This document shows, in pieces, positions 8,923-16,649 of a stretch of DNA of 64,000 bases. The number at the start of each line of letters is the position of its first letter. Position 1 is the stretch's first letter. Source of the DNA: Halobacterium hubeiense (GTDB lineage Archaea; Halobacteriota; Halobacteria; Halobacteriales; Halobacteriaceae); contig NZ_LN831302.1 in assembly GCF_001488575.1 (NCBI RefSeq), positions 1,798,001 to 1,862,000 on the forward strand. Reading direction: 5' to 3'. The notes under the pieces are model-generated. The model did no database searches and was not told the DNA's origin. It saw only the letters and a list, made by a program, of their open reading frames with translations. The translations under genes and the position numbers were made by a program.

Positions 8923-10455
8923 ATGTCAGACACCTACGTCGGCTCGATAGACCAGGGGACGACCGGGACCCGCTTCATGGTCTTCGACCACAGCGGGCAG
9001 GTCGTCGCGAACGCCTACGAACAGCACGAACAGATCTACCCCGAACCCGGCTGGGTCGAACACGACCCCGTCGAAATCTGGGAGAACACGAAGTCGGTCG
9101 TCACCGAGGGTCTCGACGCCGCCGGCCTCGACGCCACCCAACTGGAGGCGCTGGGCATCACGAACCAGCGCGAGACCACCGTCGTGTGGGACGCCGCCAG
9201 CGGCAAACCCGTCCACAACGCGCTCGTCTGGCAGGACCGCCGCACCACCGACCGCGTCGAGGAACTCGAAGCCAACGGCGACATCGAGGAGATCCGCGAG
9301 AAGACCGGCCTGGAGGCCGACGCGTACTTCTCCGCGACGAAGACCGAGTGGATTCTGGACAACGCCCAGCCGCTGAAGCTCCAGACCTCGCGCACGCAGG
9401 ACCTCCGCGACCGCGCACGCGAGGGCGAACTCCTGATGGGCACCATCGACGCGTGGCTCATCTACAACCTCACCGGGAACCACGTCACGGACGTCTCGAA
9501 CGCCTCCCGGACGATGCTGTACAACATCCGGGAGCTGGAGTGGGACGACGACCTGCTCGCGGAGTTCGACGTCCCCGCCGAGATGCTGCCGGAGGTCCGG
9601 CCGTCCTCCGACGAGGACCTCTACGGCCACACCGATCCGGACGGCTTCCTCGGCGCCGAGGTCCCTGTCGCGGGCGCGCTCGGCGACCAGCAGGCCGCGC
9701 TGTTCGGGCAGACGTGCTTCGACGAGGGCGACGCCAAGAACACCTACGGTACCGGCTCGTTCTACCTCATGAACACCGGCAACGAGGCCGTCGAGTCCGA
9801 CCACGGCCTCCTCACCACCATCGGCTTCCAGCGCTCGGGCGAACCCGTCCAGTACGCGCTGGAGGGGTCTATCTTCGTCACGGGCGCCGCCATCGAGTGG
9901 CTCGAAGACGTGGACCTCATCAACAACGCCGCCCAGACCGCGGAGCTCGCGCGCTCCGCCGAATCGACCGACGGCGTCTACATGGTCCCGGCGTTCACGG
10001 GGCTCGGCGCGCCCCACTGGGACGGCCGCGCCCGCGGCACCATCGTCGGGATGACCCGCGGCACGGAGAAGAAGCACATCGTCCGCGCGACGCTGGAATC
10101 CATCGCCTACCAGACGCGGGACATCGCGGAAGCGATGGAGGCCGACTCCGGCGTCGAGACCACGTCGCTGCGCGTGGACGGCGGCGCGGTGAAGAACAAC
10201 TTCCTCTGCCAGCTCCAGTCGGACATCATCCAGACGAACATCGTCCGCCCGGAAGTGGACGAGACCACCGCGCTCGGGTCGGCGTACGCCGCCGGCCTCG
10301 CGGTCGGCTACTGGGACGACGTGGACGAACTGCGCTCGAACTGGCAGGTCGACCGGCAGTTCGAACCCGACATGGACGAGTCGAAGGCCGACAAGATGTA
10401 CGGCCGGTGGGACGACGCCGTCGAGCGCTCGCTGGACTGGGCGCAGGAGGACTGA
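8923..10455 (+). CDS. glpK: Glycerol kinase
   Basis: The 510-residue FGGY-family kinase phosphorylates glycerol with ATP to sn-glycerol 3-phosphate, the substrate of the divergent GlpABC enzyme. The N-terminal phosphate-binding stretch SIDQGTTGTR and the C-terminal adenosine-binding stretch DGGAVKNN are intact, and the length matches the family. The ATG at 8923 follows an AT-rich promoter. A membrane-protein gene follows two bases after the stop, so the two are likely co-transcribed. Confidence 0.96.
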   Translation: MSDTYVGSIDQGTTGTRFMVFDHSGQVVANAYEQHEQIYPEPGWVEHDPVEIWENTKSVVTEGLDAAGLDATQLEALGITNQRETTVVWDAASGKPVHNALVWQDRRTTDRVEELEANGDIEEIREKTGLEADAYFSATKTEWILDNAQPLKLQTSRTQDLRDRAREGELLMGTIDAWLIYNLTGNHVTDVSNASRTMLYNIRELEWDDDLLAEFDVPAEMLPEVRPSSDEDLYGHTDPDGFLGAEVPVAGALGDQQAALFGQTCFDEGDAKNTYGTGSFYLMNTGNEAVESDHGLLTTIGFQRSGEPVQYALEGSIFVTGAAIEWLEDVDLINNAAQTAELARSAESTDGVYMVPAFTGLGAPHWDGRARGTIVGMTRGTEKKHIVRATLESIAYQTRDIAEAMEADSGVETTSLRVDGGAVKNNFLCQLQSDIIQTNIVRPEVDETTALGSAYAAGLAVGYWDDVDELRSNWQVDRQFEPDMDESKADKMYGRWDDAVERSLDWAQED

Positions 10456-10457
10456 CC

Positions 10458-11528
10458 ATGTACGGGATTGTCCAGATTCCGGTCGTCGGGATGGAAGCCG
10501 AGCCGTTCGCCGTCCTCTTGATTACGGCGCTGGCGGGCGGCGCGTTCGGCGCGGCGCTTGGCGCGCTCCCGTCGTTCATCTTCACGGGGTTCGTCGTCTT
10601 CCTCGGGGAGGGACTGGCGATTCTGGAACGCCAGATCGGCACCGTCGAGGCGGTGCCGAAGGGCGAAATCGCGACCGGGCTCACGGGCGTCATCGGGTTC
10701 GGCGCCATCACCGGCCCGCACATCGCGTTCGCGGGCGGCGTCGCGGCCTCCGCGTACGCCGGCAAGAAGTACCCCGAGATGGCGCCCGACGGCGACGAGT
10801 ACCACTTCGGGAAGGACATCTCCTACGCGTTCGGCACGAAACCCGACGTACTCGCGGTCGGCGCGGCGTTCGGCGCGCTCGGGCTGCTCGTCAGCCGCGT
10901 CTCCAGCGGCCTCGGCGTCCCCACGGACGGCATCGCGCTCTCCGTCGTCGTGACCGCGCTGGTCGCCCGGGTCGCCTTCGGCTACCCGCTGCTCGGTCGC
11001 CCCGCGGGGTCGGGCTTCCTCGACATGACGCCGTTCGAGCGCGGCGAGAAGCGCGCCGCGACCGACGGCGGCACCGCGAGCGCGCGGCTCGCGACCGAGC
11101 CGTGGCTCCCCCACCAGTACCAGTGGTCGGGCGTCACCGCCATCGGGCTCGTCGGCGGCGTGCTCGCGGGCTACATCTGGCTGGAGACCGGGAGCGTCTT
11201 CATGGGGTACGGCATCTCCGCGATGAGCCTGCTGTTCCTCCAGCTGGGCGTCGAGAAGATTCCCGTCACCCACCACATCACGCTGCTGGGCGCGGTCGGC
11301 GCGGCCGTCGGGCTCCCCGTGTTCGGCAGCGAAGCCGTCGCACTGCTCGCCGCCGGCGCGCTCGGCGGGGTCACCGGCCTCGTCGGCGAGGTCGCCCAGC
11401 GCGTGTTCTACTCGCACTCGGGCACGCACGTCGACCCGCCCGCGATGGCCATCGCCGTCGTGATGTTCGTCGTCGGCGTCCTCTACCTGCTGGGCGTCCT
11501 CCCGAACGCGGGGTATCTCGGGCTCTGA
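10458..11528 (+). CDS. Polytopic membrane protein downstream of glpK, candidate glycerol uptake protein
   Basis: This 356-residue protein has about eight to nine hydrophobic segments and many glycine- and alanine-rich helices. It starts two bases after glpK and has a GGAGG ribosome-binding site at 10446-10450 inside the end of glpK, so it is in the glycerol operon. No NPA box is present, so it is not a GlpF-type aquaglyceroporin. A membrane protein at this position next to glpK is, as I recall, found in other haloarchaea and has been suggested as a glycerol facilitator. Position, not motif, supports that role here. Confidence 0.7.
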   Translation: MYGIVQIPVVGMEAEPFAVLLITALAGGAFGAALGALPSFIFTGFVVFLGEGLAILERQIGTVEAVPKGEIATGLTGVIGFGAITGPHIAFAGGVAASAYAGKKYPEMAPDGDEYHFGKDISYAFGTKPDVLAVGAAFGALGLLVSRVSSGLGVPTDGIALSVVVTALVARVAFGYPLLGRPAGSGFLDMTPFERGEKRAATDGGTASARLATEPWLPHQYQWSGVTAIGLVGGVLAGYIWLETGSVFMGYGISAMSLLFLQLGVEKIPVTHHITLLGAVGAAVGLPVFGSEAVALLAAGALGGVTGLVGEVAQRVFYSHSGTHVDPPAMAIAVVMFVVGVLYLLGVLPNAGYLGL

Positions 11529-11595
11529 ACCACCCCAACCCCGGTCCTTTTTACTACGTGGTTGGTACCGTGGATAACGAACCCCACCCTACGCC

Positions 11596-12765
11596 ATGGA
11601 CATCGACGCGCGAATAAAGCGGCGACAGCGCCGGGACGACGGCCCGCGCCTCGTGCAGGACTACGAGGCGCTGGCGCCGGTCACGCACCTCGACGAGCCG
11701 TCGGGCCGCGGGCCGGTGCTCGAACGCCTGCTGGACCACCTCGACCCGGTGTTCGACGGCCGCCTCCCGCCGAACGCGTACGTCCACGGCCCCCGCGGCT
11801 CCGGGAAGACCGCGGTCGTGACCGCGCTGTTCGGCCACCTCGAACGACTGTCCACGCAGACGCAGTCGGTCATCTACACGAGCACGCGCGCCGGGTCGCC
11901 GAGCGCGCCGGGCTTCGTCTACGTGGACGCCCGCGAGACGCAAAGCGAGTTCGCGTTCTACCACCGCGTGCTGGACGCCCTCGTGGACGAGCGCGTCCCC
12001 GAGCACGGCATCGGCACCGACGAGATTCGCGACCGGCTCCACGAGCGCGTCAGCCAGTCGCGGGGCGGCGTCGTCGTCGGCGTCGACCACGTCGGCGCGC
12101 CCGACGACACGGACGCCGACCGCCTCGTGGAGCTGTTCGCGGGCCTGCCGAGCAACGCCAGCTGGCTCGCAATCGGCCGCACCCCGCCGGCGGAGACGGC
12201 GCTCGCGGAGTACACCGCGACGACGATTCGCGTCGAACCCTACCGCCGGCAGGTGCTCGTGGACGTGTTGATGACGCGCGCGTCCACGGGGCTCGCCCAG
12301 CAGGCGCTCACGCACGAGCTCGCGCGCCGCATCGCGGACTGGGCGGACGGCAACGCCCACGACGCGCTCGCGGCGCTGTTCGTCGCGACCGACCGCGCGA
12401 GCCGCGACGGCCGCGACCGGCTCACGCCCGCGGACGTCGAGGCGGCGATAGCCGAAATCCCCGACCCGTCGGTGTCGCTGGGGCGCGTGCTCGCGCTCCC
12501 GGAGAACAAGCAGCTCGTGCTCCGGGAGCTGGTGGACCTCGACGCCGACGAGCGGGCGTCCGTGACGGCGACGACGGACGCCATCAGCGCGGCCGTGGAC
12601 CTCTCGGCGGGGACGGTCAAGCGCTACCTCTACGAGCTCGCGGAGAGCGGCGTCGTCGAGCGCGTACAGGCCGAGCAGCGCGAGGGGAAGGGACGGCCGC
12701 CGAGCCGCGTGGAACTGCGGTTCCCGCCGACCGCGTTCCGCCGGCTGTACGACCTCCGGCAGTGA
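11596..12765 (+). CDS. Orc1/Cdc6-type AAA+ ATPase with weak Walker B
   Basis: The 389-residue protein has the Orc1/Cdc6 layout: a Walker A motif GPRGSGKT near residue 70, a AAA+ core, a lid, and a C-terminal winged helix (about 310-389, with TVKRYLYELAESG as the recognition region). The position of Walker B reads VVVGVDHV, so the usual DE acidic pair is DH. This suggests a divergent Orc paralogue, not the main initiator. I see no origin recognition box array in the flanks, so an origin here is not supported. FKBP follows two bases after the stop. Confidence 0.75.
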   Translation: MDIDARIKRRQRRDDGPRLVQDYEALAPVTHLDEPSGRGPVLERLLDHLDPVFDGRLPPNAYVHGPRGSGKTAVVTALFGHLERLSTQTQSVIYTSTRAGSPSAPGFVYVDARETQSEFAFYHRVLDALVDERVPEHGIGTDEIRDRLHERVSQSRGGVVVGVDHVGAPDDTDADRLVELFAGLPSNASWLAIGRTPPAETALAEYTATTIRVEPYRRQVLVDVLMTRASTGLAQQALTHELARRIADWADGNAHDALAALFVATDRASRDGRDRLTPADVEAAIAEIPDPSVSLGRVLALPENKQLVLRELVDLDADERASVTATTDAISAAVDLSAGTVKRYLYELAESGVVERVQAEQREGKGRPPSRVELRFPPTAFRRLYDLRQ

Positions 12766-12767
12766 CG

Positions 12768-13247
12768 ATGACAGGACCCATCGAACCCGGCGACCGCGTG
12801 CGCCTCGCGTACGTCGGCCGCTTCGAGAACGGGAGCGTGTTCGCGACCTCGGACCCCGAGGTCGCCGCCGAACACGGCCTCCCGGAGGCACAGGGCAAGG
12901 AACGAGCGGAGTTCGAGCCGCTGGCGTTCACCGTCGGCCGCGGCGACGTCATCGAGGGCCTCGACGACGCCGTCGTGGGGATGCGCGACGGTGAGGAGGC
13001 GACGGTGACGGTCCCGCCGGAAGCGGCGTACGGCGACCACGACCACGAGCGCGTGCGCGAGTACGACCCCGAGACGTTCGAGGGGATGGTCGGCCAGCCG
13101 CCGGAAGTCGGGCTCCACGTCGAAGCGGAGAACGGCCTCCACGGGGACGTGACGGCCGTCACCGACGACCACGTCGCCGTGGACTTCAACCACGAACTCG
13201 CGGGGAAGACGCTGATTTTCGACGTGCGCGTGCTCGCCGTCGACTGA
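12768..13247 (+). CDS. FKBP-type peptidyl-prolyl cis-trans isomerase, SlyD-like
   Basis: The 159-residue protein catalyses proline isomerisation and usually also has chaperone activity. It has the FKBP core (VRLAYVGRFENG at the start, then VIEGLDDAVVGM) and a following insert-in-flap region with VPPEAAYGDHD, as in archaeal two-domain FKBPs of the SlyD type. It begins two bases after the Orc1-like gene, so the two probably form a transcription unit. Its stop at 13247 directly abuts the capB stop on the other strand. Confidence 0.9.
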   Translation: MTGPIEPGDRVRLAYVGRFENGSVFATSDPEVAAEHGLPEAQGKERAEFEPLAFTVGRGDVIEGLDDAVVGMRDGEEATVTVPPEAAYGDHDHERVREYDPETFEGMVGQPPEVGLHVEAENGLHGDVTAVTDDHVAVDFNHELAGKTLIFDVRVLAVD

Positions 13248-14390
13248 CTACTCGACGGCGCGCCCCTCGATTTCGGCGTCCAGCGCGCGCATGAACGGGT
13301 GGACGGTGTTCCCCATCAGGTAGACGGGGTGGCCGTGGTCGAGGCACGCGTCCAGCACCGCTTCGGGCGCGTCGGCCTCGTGGTCGTGGTAGACGACGTC
13401 CGCGGTCGTCCGCCGCGAGAACATCTTCGCGTGCGAGCCGGCGACGTGGACACGGTCCACGAAGCCGTTGTTGGCGAGCCAGTTCGCGTAGTGGACGAAC
13501 GCCGCAGTGCGGCCGGCGCGGTCGCGGCGCAGGAACACGAACGGCGTAATCGTGGAGTCCCTGAGCCGCTCGACGAGGTGCTGGCGGAGCAGCTCCGTGG
13601 ACTCGACGTCGTTCATCATCGCGCCGTTGCAGACGAGCCCGCCGCCTTCCAGTCGCGTCCACGACCAGCCGCCGCGGAGGTCCTCGACGTACGACGCCAG
13701 TCGCCCGGGGTCCAGCGGGTCGAGGCCGAGCGCGCGCAGCGTCTCGTCGACGACGAACGCCGAGCGCGCGCCGAAGACGTCCCCGACGGGGTACTCGGGC
13801 CGCGGCTCCGCCACGCTGAACTCGATGTTCTGGTCGCGGAACTCGCGGCGGAGATAGTCGTTGATGGCGTCGTTTCGGTCGCCGCTGACGACGTGTGCGC
13901 CCTCCGGGACGGTGCGCGTGAACGCGCGAGCGATGTCCGGGAGCGTGGCGCCGAGCGTGGACTGGTGGTCACGGCGGACGTTCACCAGCACGACGACGTG
14001 GGGGTCAAACAGCTCGTTGGCGAGCCGCGTGGTGTACTCGCGGATGCCCTGATTCTCGGCGACCACGGCGTCCACGGGCCAGAACTCGCGGAGCTCGCGC
14101 TCGTTCTCGTAGAGCCGGACGACGCCGTCGCGCTCGAACTCCTGCGCGTCGAGGTCGTGGTAGGAGACGTGCTCGTTGCCCGTGACCTTCGCGTACGTTT
14201 CGAGGCCGCGGGCGACCAGCGCCTCGTTGAGCCACCGGACGACCGTCGACTTCCCGCGGACGCCCGAGACGGTCACCCGGCAGGGAACGTCCTCGACGCG
14301 CTCGAAGTGCGAGCGGCCACGGGTCGCGAAGTCGACGGCTCGTCGCGCGGTTCCGGCGAGTCGCTGGGCGAGGGTGGGGTCGTCGCTCAT
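13248..14390 (-). CDS. capB: Poly-gamma-glutamate synthase PgsB/CapB-like ligase
   Basis: The 380-residue protein is a Mur-ligase-like ATP-dependent amide ligase. The P-loop is GVRGKST (residues 43-49), and the central domain has the VAENQGIREY and VLVNVRRDHQSTLG stretches typical of CapB/PgsB, which forms gamma-linked polyglutamate. The ATG overlaps the stop of the upstream capC-like gene by four bases, so the pair is an operon. Length and motifs fit the family. Bacterial loci normally also have capA/pgsA, and none is seen next to this pair. Confidence 0.85.
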   Translation of the reverse strand: MSDDPTLAQRLAGTARRAVDFATRGRSHFERVEDVPCRVTVSGVRGKSTVVRWLNEALVARGLETYAKVTGNEHVSYHDLDAQEFERDGVVRLYENERELREFWPVDAVVAENQGIREYTTRLANELFDPHVVVLVNVRRDHQSTLGATLPDIARAFTRTVPEGAHVVSGDRNDAINDYLRREFRDQNIEFSVAEPRPEYPVGDVFGARSAFVVDETLRALGLDPLDPGRLASYVEDLRGGWSWTRLEGGGLVCNGAMMNDVESTELLRQHLVERLRDSTITPFVFLRRDRAGRTAAFVHYANWLANNGFVDRVHVAGSHAKMFSRRTTADVVYHDHEADAPEAVLDACLDHGHPVYLMGNTVHPFMRALDAEIEGRAVE

Positions 14391-15616
14391 CTGTCCTCGT
14401 CCTCCGTGGCGACCAGCGGGGAGTCGCCGACGTCCGCGTCCGCTTGCGCGTCCGCGAACACGGACTCGCGGGCGAACGTCTCGGCGTCCGGCGTCGCGCG
14501 TTCGAGGTCGAAGAGGTCCCGGACCGCGAGCACGACGAGGGCTGCGCCGACGGCGAGGTAGCCGACGCCGGGGCCGGCGCTGAACGGGTCGAGACCGCTC
14601 GCGGGCACGTCGACGAACGCCAACAGGACGACGTAGAAGACCACGAACAGCGCCGCGGAGACGCGGATGCTGGCGGCGCGGTTCTTCGGCGCGACGCGGT
14701 GGAGGTTGTACGCGCCGATGCCGGTGAACAGCCCGACGAAGAACAGCGTGATGCCGGGCGCGGGGACGGGCCGTGTCAGGCCGACCGCCGCCGAGTACAC
14801 GAGGCCGGTCACGAGGCCGACCGCAAGGAGGTTCCGCCCGTACAGCAGTGACGCCCAGTGGACGAGCGAGACGACGAAGAAGACGGCCGTCGCGCCGAGG
14901 GCGTACACGACGACGGTGTCGGCGTACCGGACGGTGAACACGGCCAGCAGCGGCACGAGGATAACGCCCGCGAGCCGGAGGTCGTAGCGCTCGCGGACGG
15001 CCTCGTAGACGGAGACGTCCGCGAGCAGAATCGCGACGGTCAGCCACTGCGGGACGACGTGCGGCGTGGGCTCGCCGACGGGCGCGAGGCCGAGACACGA
15101 GACGACTTCGCTGGTCGGCAACAGCAACACCGGAGGGACGCACGGGTGAGCGGCGGCGAGCGCGTAGACGGCGGCGAGCCCGAACCCGACGAGGCCGACG
15201 TACGCGGCGACCATGCCGAGCAGGTCCGCGCGGCGGTCGCGGGGGTCGAGGCGCATCAGGTTGTACGCGGCGATGCCGGGGAAGATGCTCCCGACGATTT
15301 CGGCGTCGTAGTAGACGACACCGGGGACGAGTTCGGACGCGGCGACGACGGTGACGACGGAGACGAGCGCGCCGACGACGACGCCGACGAGGAACACGCG
15401 CCGGCCGTGGTTGAGCGTGTACTCGCGGAGCGCCCAGAGCGCGCCCCACGCGGCCGCGGTCGCGACGGCGAACACGACCGGCGTCACCGGTTCGCGGAAG
15501 GTGTAGACCACCAGCAGCGGGAGGACCATGACGCCGCCGAGCCGGTAGCCGCTGGACTGGGAGACGGCGGCGGTCACGCAGATGCCGAGGACCATGATGG
15601 CGGTTGCGGCGAGCAT
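14387..15616 (-). CDS. capC: PgsC/CapC-like membrane protein, tandem duplicated
   Basis: The 409-residue membrane protein resembles CapC/PgsC, the membrane partner of CapB, but is more than twice the usual bacterial length of about 150 residues. It contains two similar halves. Both have a YxLxGVxxxPLLxVxT opening and a GIxAYNLxRxxPxxRxAx ending (around residues 25-150 and 215-325), so it looks like a fused tandem duplication with about ten membrane helices. The acidic C-terminal tail is cytoplasmic in style. It lies directly upstream of capB with an ATGA overlap. The start is ATG at 15616. Confidence 0.8.
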   Translation of the reverse strand: MLAATAIMVLGICVTAAVSQSSGYRLGGVMVLPLLVVYTFREPVTPVVFAVATAAAWGALWALREYTLNHGRRVFLVGVVVGALVSVVTVVAASELVPGVVYYDAEIVGSIFPGIAAYNLMRLDPRDRRADLLGMVAAYVGLVGFGLAAVYALAAAHPCVPPVLLLPTSEVVSCLGLAPVGEPTPHVVPQWLTVAILLADVSVYEAVRERYDLRLAGVILVPLLAVFTVRYADTVVVYALGATAVFFVVSLVHWASLLYGRNLLAVGLVTGLVYSAAVGLTRPVPAPGITLFFVGLFTGIGAYNLHRVAPKNRAASIRVSAALFVVFYVVLLAFVDVPASGLDPFSAGPGVGYLAVGAALVVLAVRDLFDLERATPDAETFARESVFADAQADADVGDSPLVATEDEDR

Positions 15617-15690
15617 CGGGAGACTGGAGCGTGGCGACTCTCACTACGCGGGATGCGAGTTCCACACGTCAATCTACCGGCTGACGACCG

Positions 15691-15713
15691 CCCGTGGGAA
15701 CGCCGCCCACGGG
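15691..15713. promoter_or_regulatory. Perfect 8-base inverted repeat upstream of the gene at 15751
   Basis: CCCGTGGG (15691-15698) and CCCACGGG (15706-15713) form a perfect inverted repeat with a 7-base spacer. It lies just upstream of a TATA-like GCTTATC (about 15720) in the 134-base region between the divergent capC-like gene and the small gene at 15751. It could be an operator or a simple hairpin. Confidence 0.45.
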
Positions 15714-15750
15714 ACGCATCGCTTATCGTGCTCGCGAGCCCCGTTCCGGT

Positions 15751-16092
15751 ATGGGCATCGAGGCGCCGGGGACGGTCCTGACGGTCAGCCACGACGACGG
15801 CACGGACACGACGAGCGAGTTCGACGTCGAGCGGCTGCCGACCCGGGAGGCGGCTTACGGCGCGGTCTACGAGTCCCGGAGTCTCGACCTCGACGCGCCG
15901 CCCGCGGACGCTGACGCGACGCTGACGGTGCGCGGCGACGCGGGGTCGTACTCGGTACCGTGCCGCGTCGTCCGCGAGCTGCGCCGCGTCAACCCCTGGG
16001 ACAGCGAGGTCTACGTGCGCGTCCCGCGGGACGCCTCGACGCCGTTCGACGAGGCGCGCTTCCGGGCCGTCCTCGGCGCGGACGAAGACTGA
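15751..16092 (+). CDS. Conserved hypothetical protein, 113 residues
   Basis: I do not recognise this protein. It is acidic and soluble, with no signal peptide or membrane segment. It contains alternating beta-strand-like stretches (TVLTVSHD, SYSVPCRVVREL, EVYVRVPRD), as in a small beta domain. The ATG at 15751 lies about 25 bases after a TATA-like box, so it is probably leaderless. The base composition matches the neighbours, which supports real coding. Confidence 0.6.
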   Translation: MGIEAPGTVLTVSHDDGTDTTSEFDVERLPTREAAYGAVYESRSLDLDAPPADADATLTVRGDAGSYSVPCRVVRELRRVNPWDSEVYVRVPRDASTPFDEARFRAVLGADED

Positions 16093-16093
16093 G

Positions 16094-16198
16094 TCAGTCT
16101 TCCAGTGGTGCGCCGCAGTCCGGGCACTCCTCGTCGACGACGGTCACCTGCGCGTCGCAGTCCGGACAGAACGCCAGCCAGCACGCGCGGTCTCCCAT
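16094..16198 (-). CDS. Tiny zinc-ribbon protein, 34 residues
   Basis: A 34-codon frame starts with ATG at 16198 and encodes two CPDC knuckles (FCPDCDAQ and ECPDCGAP) spaced 13 residues apart, a complete four-cysteine zinc ribbon, and then a short acidic tail. The stop lies two bases from the stop of the convergent gene at 15751. Such micro zinc fingers are common in haloarchaea and often missed by gene finders. The function is unknown; protein or nucleic acid binding is likely. Confidence 0.7.
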   Translation of the reverse strand: MGDRACWLAFCPDCDAQVTVVDEECPDCGAPLED

Positions 16199-16224
16199 GG
16201 TGAGTGATAGCACGGCCACCGACT

Positions 16225-16575
16225 TCAGTCCTGTCCGTGGATGGTCTCGTGGAACGCGACGACGAGCGCGGGCACGACCACCATGAAGATGTGCTCCTCG
16301 ACGGGGATGCCGAGGAAGTCCACGCCCGTGCGGAGTTGGATGGCGAACACGCCGATGGTGAGGGTGTACCAGTCCCAGACGTACGCGACTGGGTACAGCG
16401 CGGCGACGGTGACGCCGGCGCGGCGGAGCGCGCCCGCCCGATAGAGGAGGGCGAACGCGAGCGCGCCGAACGCGACCTCGGAGGCGAGGTACGTGTACGG
16501 GCCGAAGACGGCGCCGACGTCAGGAACGCCAAGCGGTAGCACGACGCACGCTACGTGCTCGACCACCAAAACCAT
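16225..16575 (-). CDS. Single-domain lycopene cyclase-like membrane protein
   Basis: The 116-residue protein has three hydrophobic segments and the signature of the CrtYc/CrtYd lycopene cyclase domain: VWDWYTLTIGVFA, then GIPVEEHIFMVVVPAL with the conserved PVEEH. The canonical haloarchaeal lycopene beta-cyclase carries two such domains, so this is half-size. It may act as a heteromeric subunit, be a diverged paralogue, or function in another isoprenoid reaction. The start at 16575 is the first ATG; the exact N-terminus is uncertain because the domain starts around residue 25. Confidence 0.7.
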   Translation of the reverse strand: MVLVVEHVACVVLPLGVPDVGAVFGPYTYLASEVAFGALAFALLYRAGALRRAGVTVAALYPVAYVWDWYTLTIGVFAIQLRTGVDFLGIPVEEHIFMVVVPALVVAFHETIHGQD

Positions 16576-16649
16576 GGGAGGGAATCCGGGATTCTGAGGG
16601 CCGCAACAAGGTTGAAGGCGCTGGTCCGAGACGTTCCACTTGAAGGCCC

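Noticed and set aside
9186-11528. A 780-residue frame through glpK in another frame running into the membrane protein
   Set aside because: Its first part is a Pro/Arg/Ala-rich shadow of glpK. The only real coding part starts at the ATG at 10458.
10458-11528. An aquaglyceroporin GlpF
   Set aside because: No NPA box or aquaporin helix pattern is present.
11529-11595. A replication origin next to the Orc1-like gene
   Set aside because: No ORB-type repeats or long AT-rich unwinding region is visible on either side.
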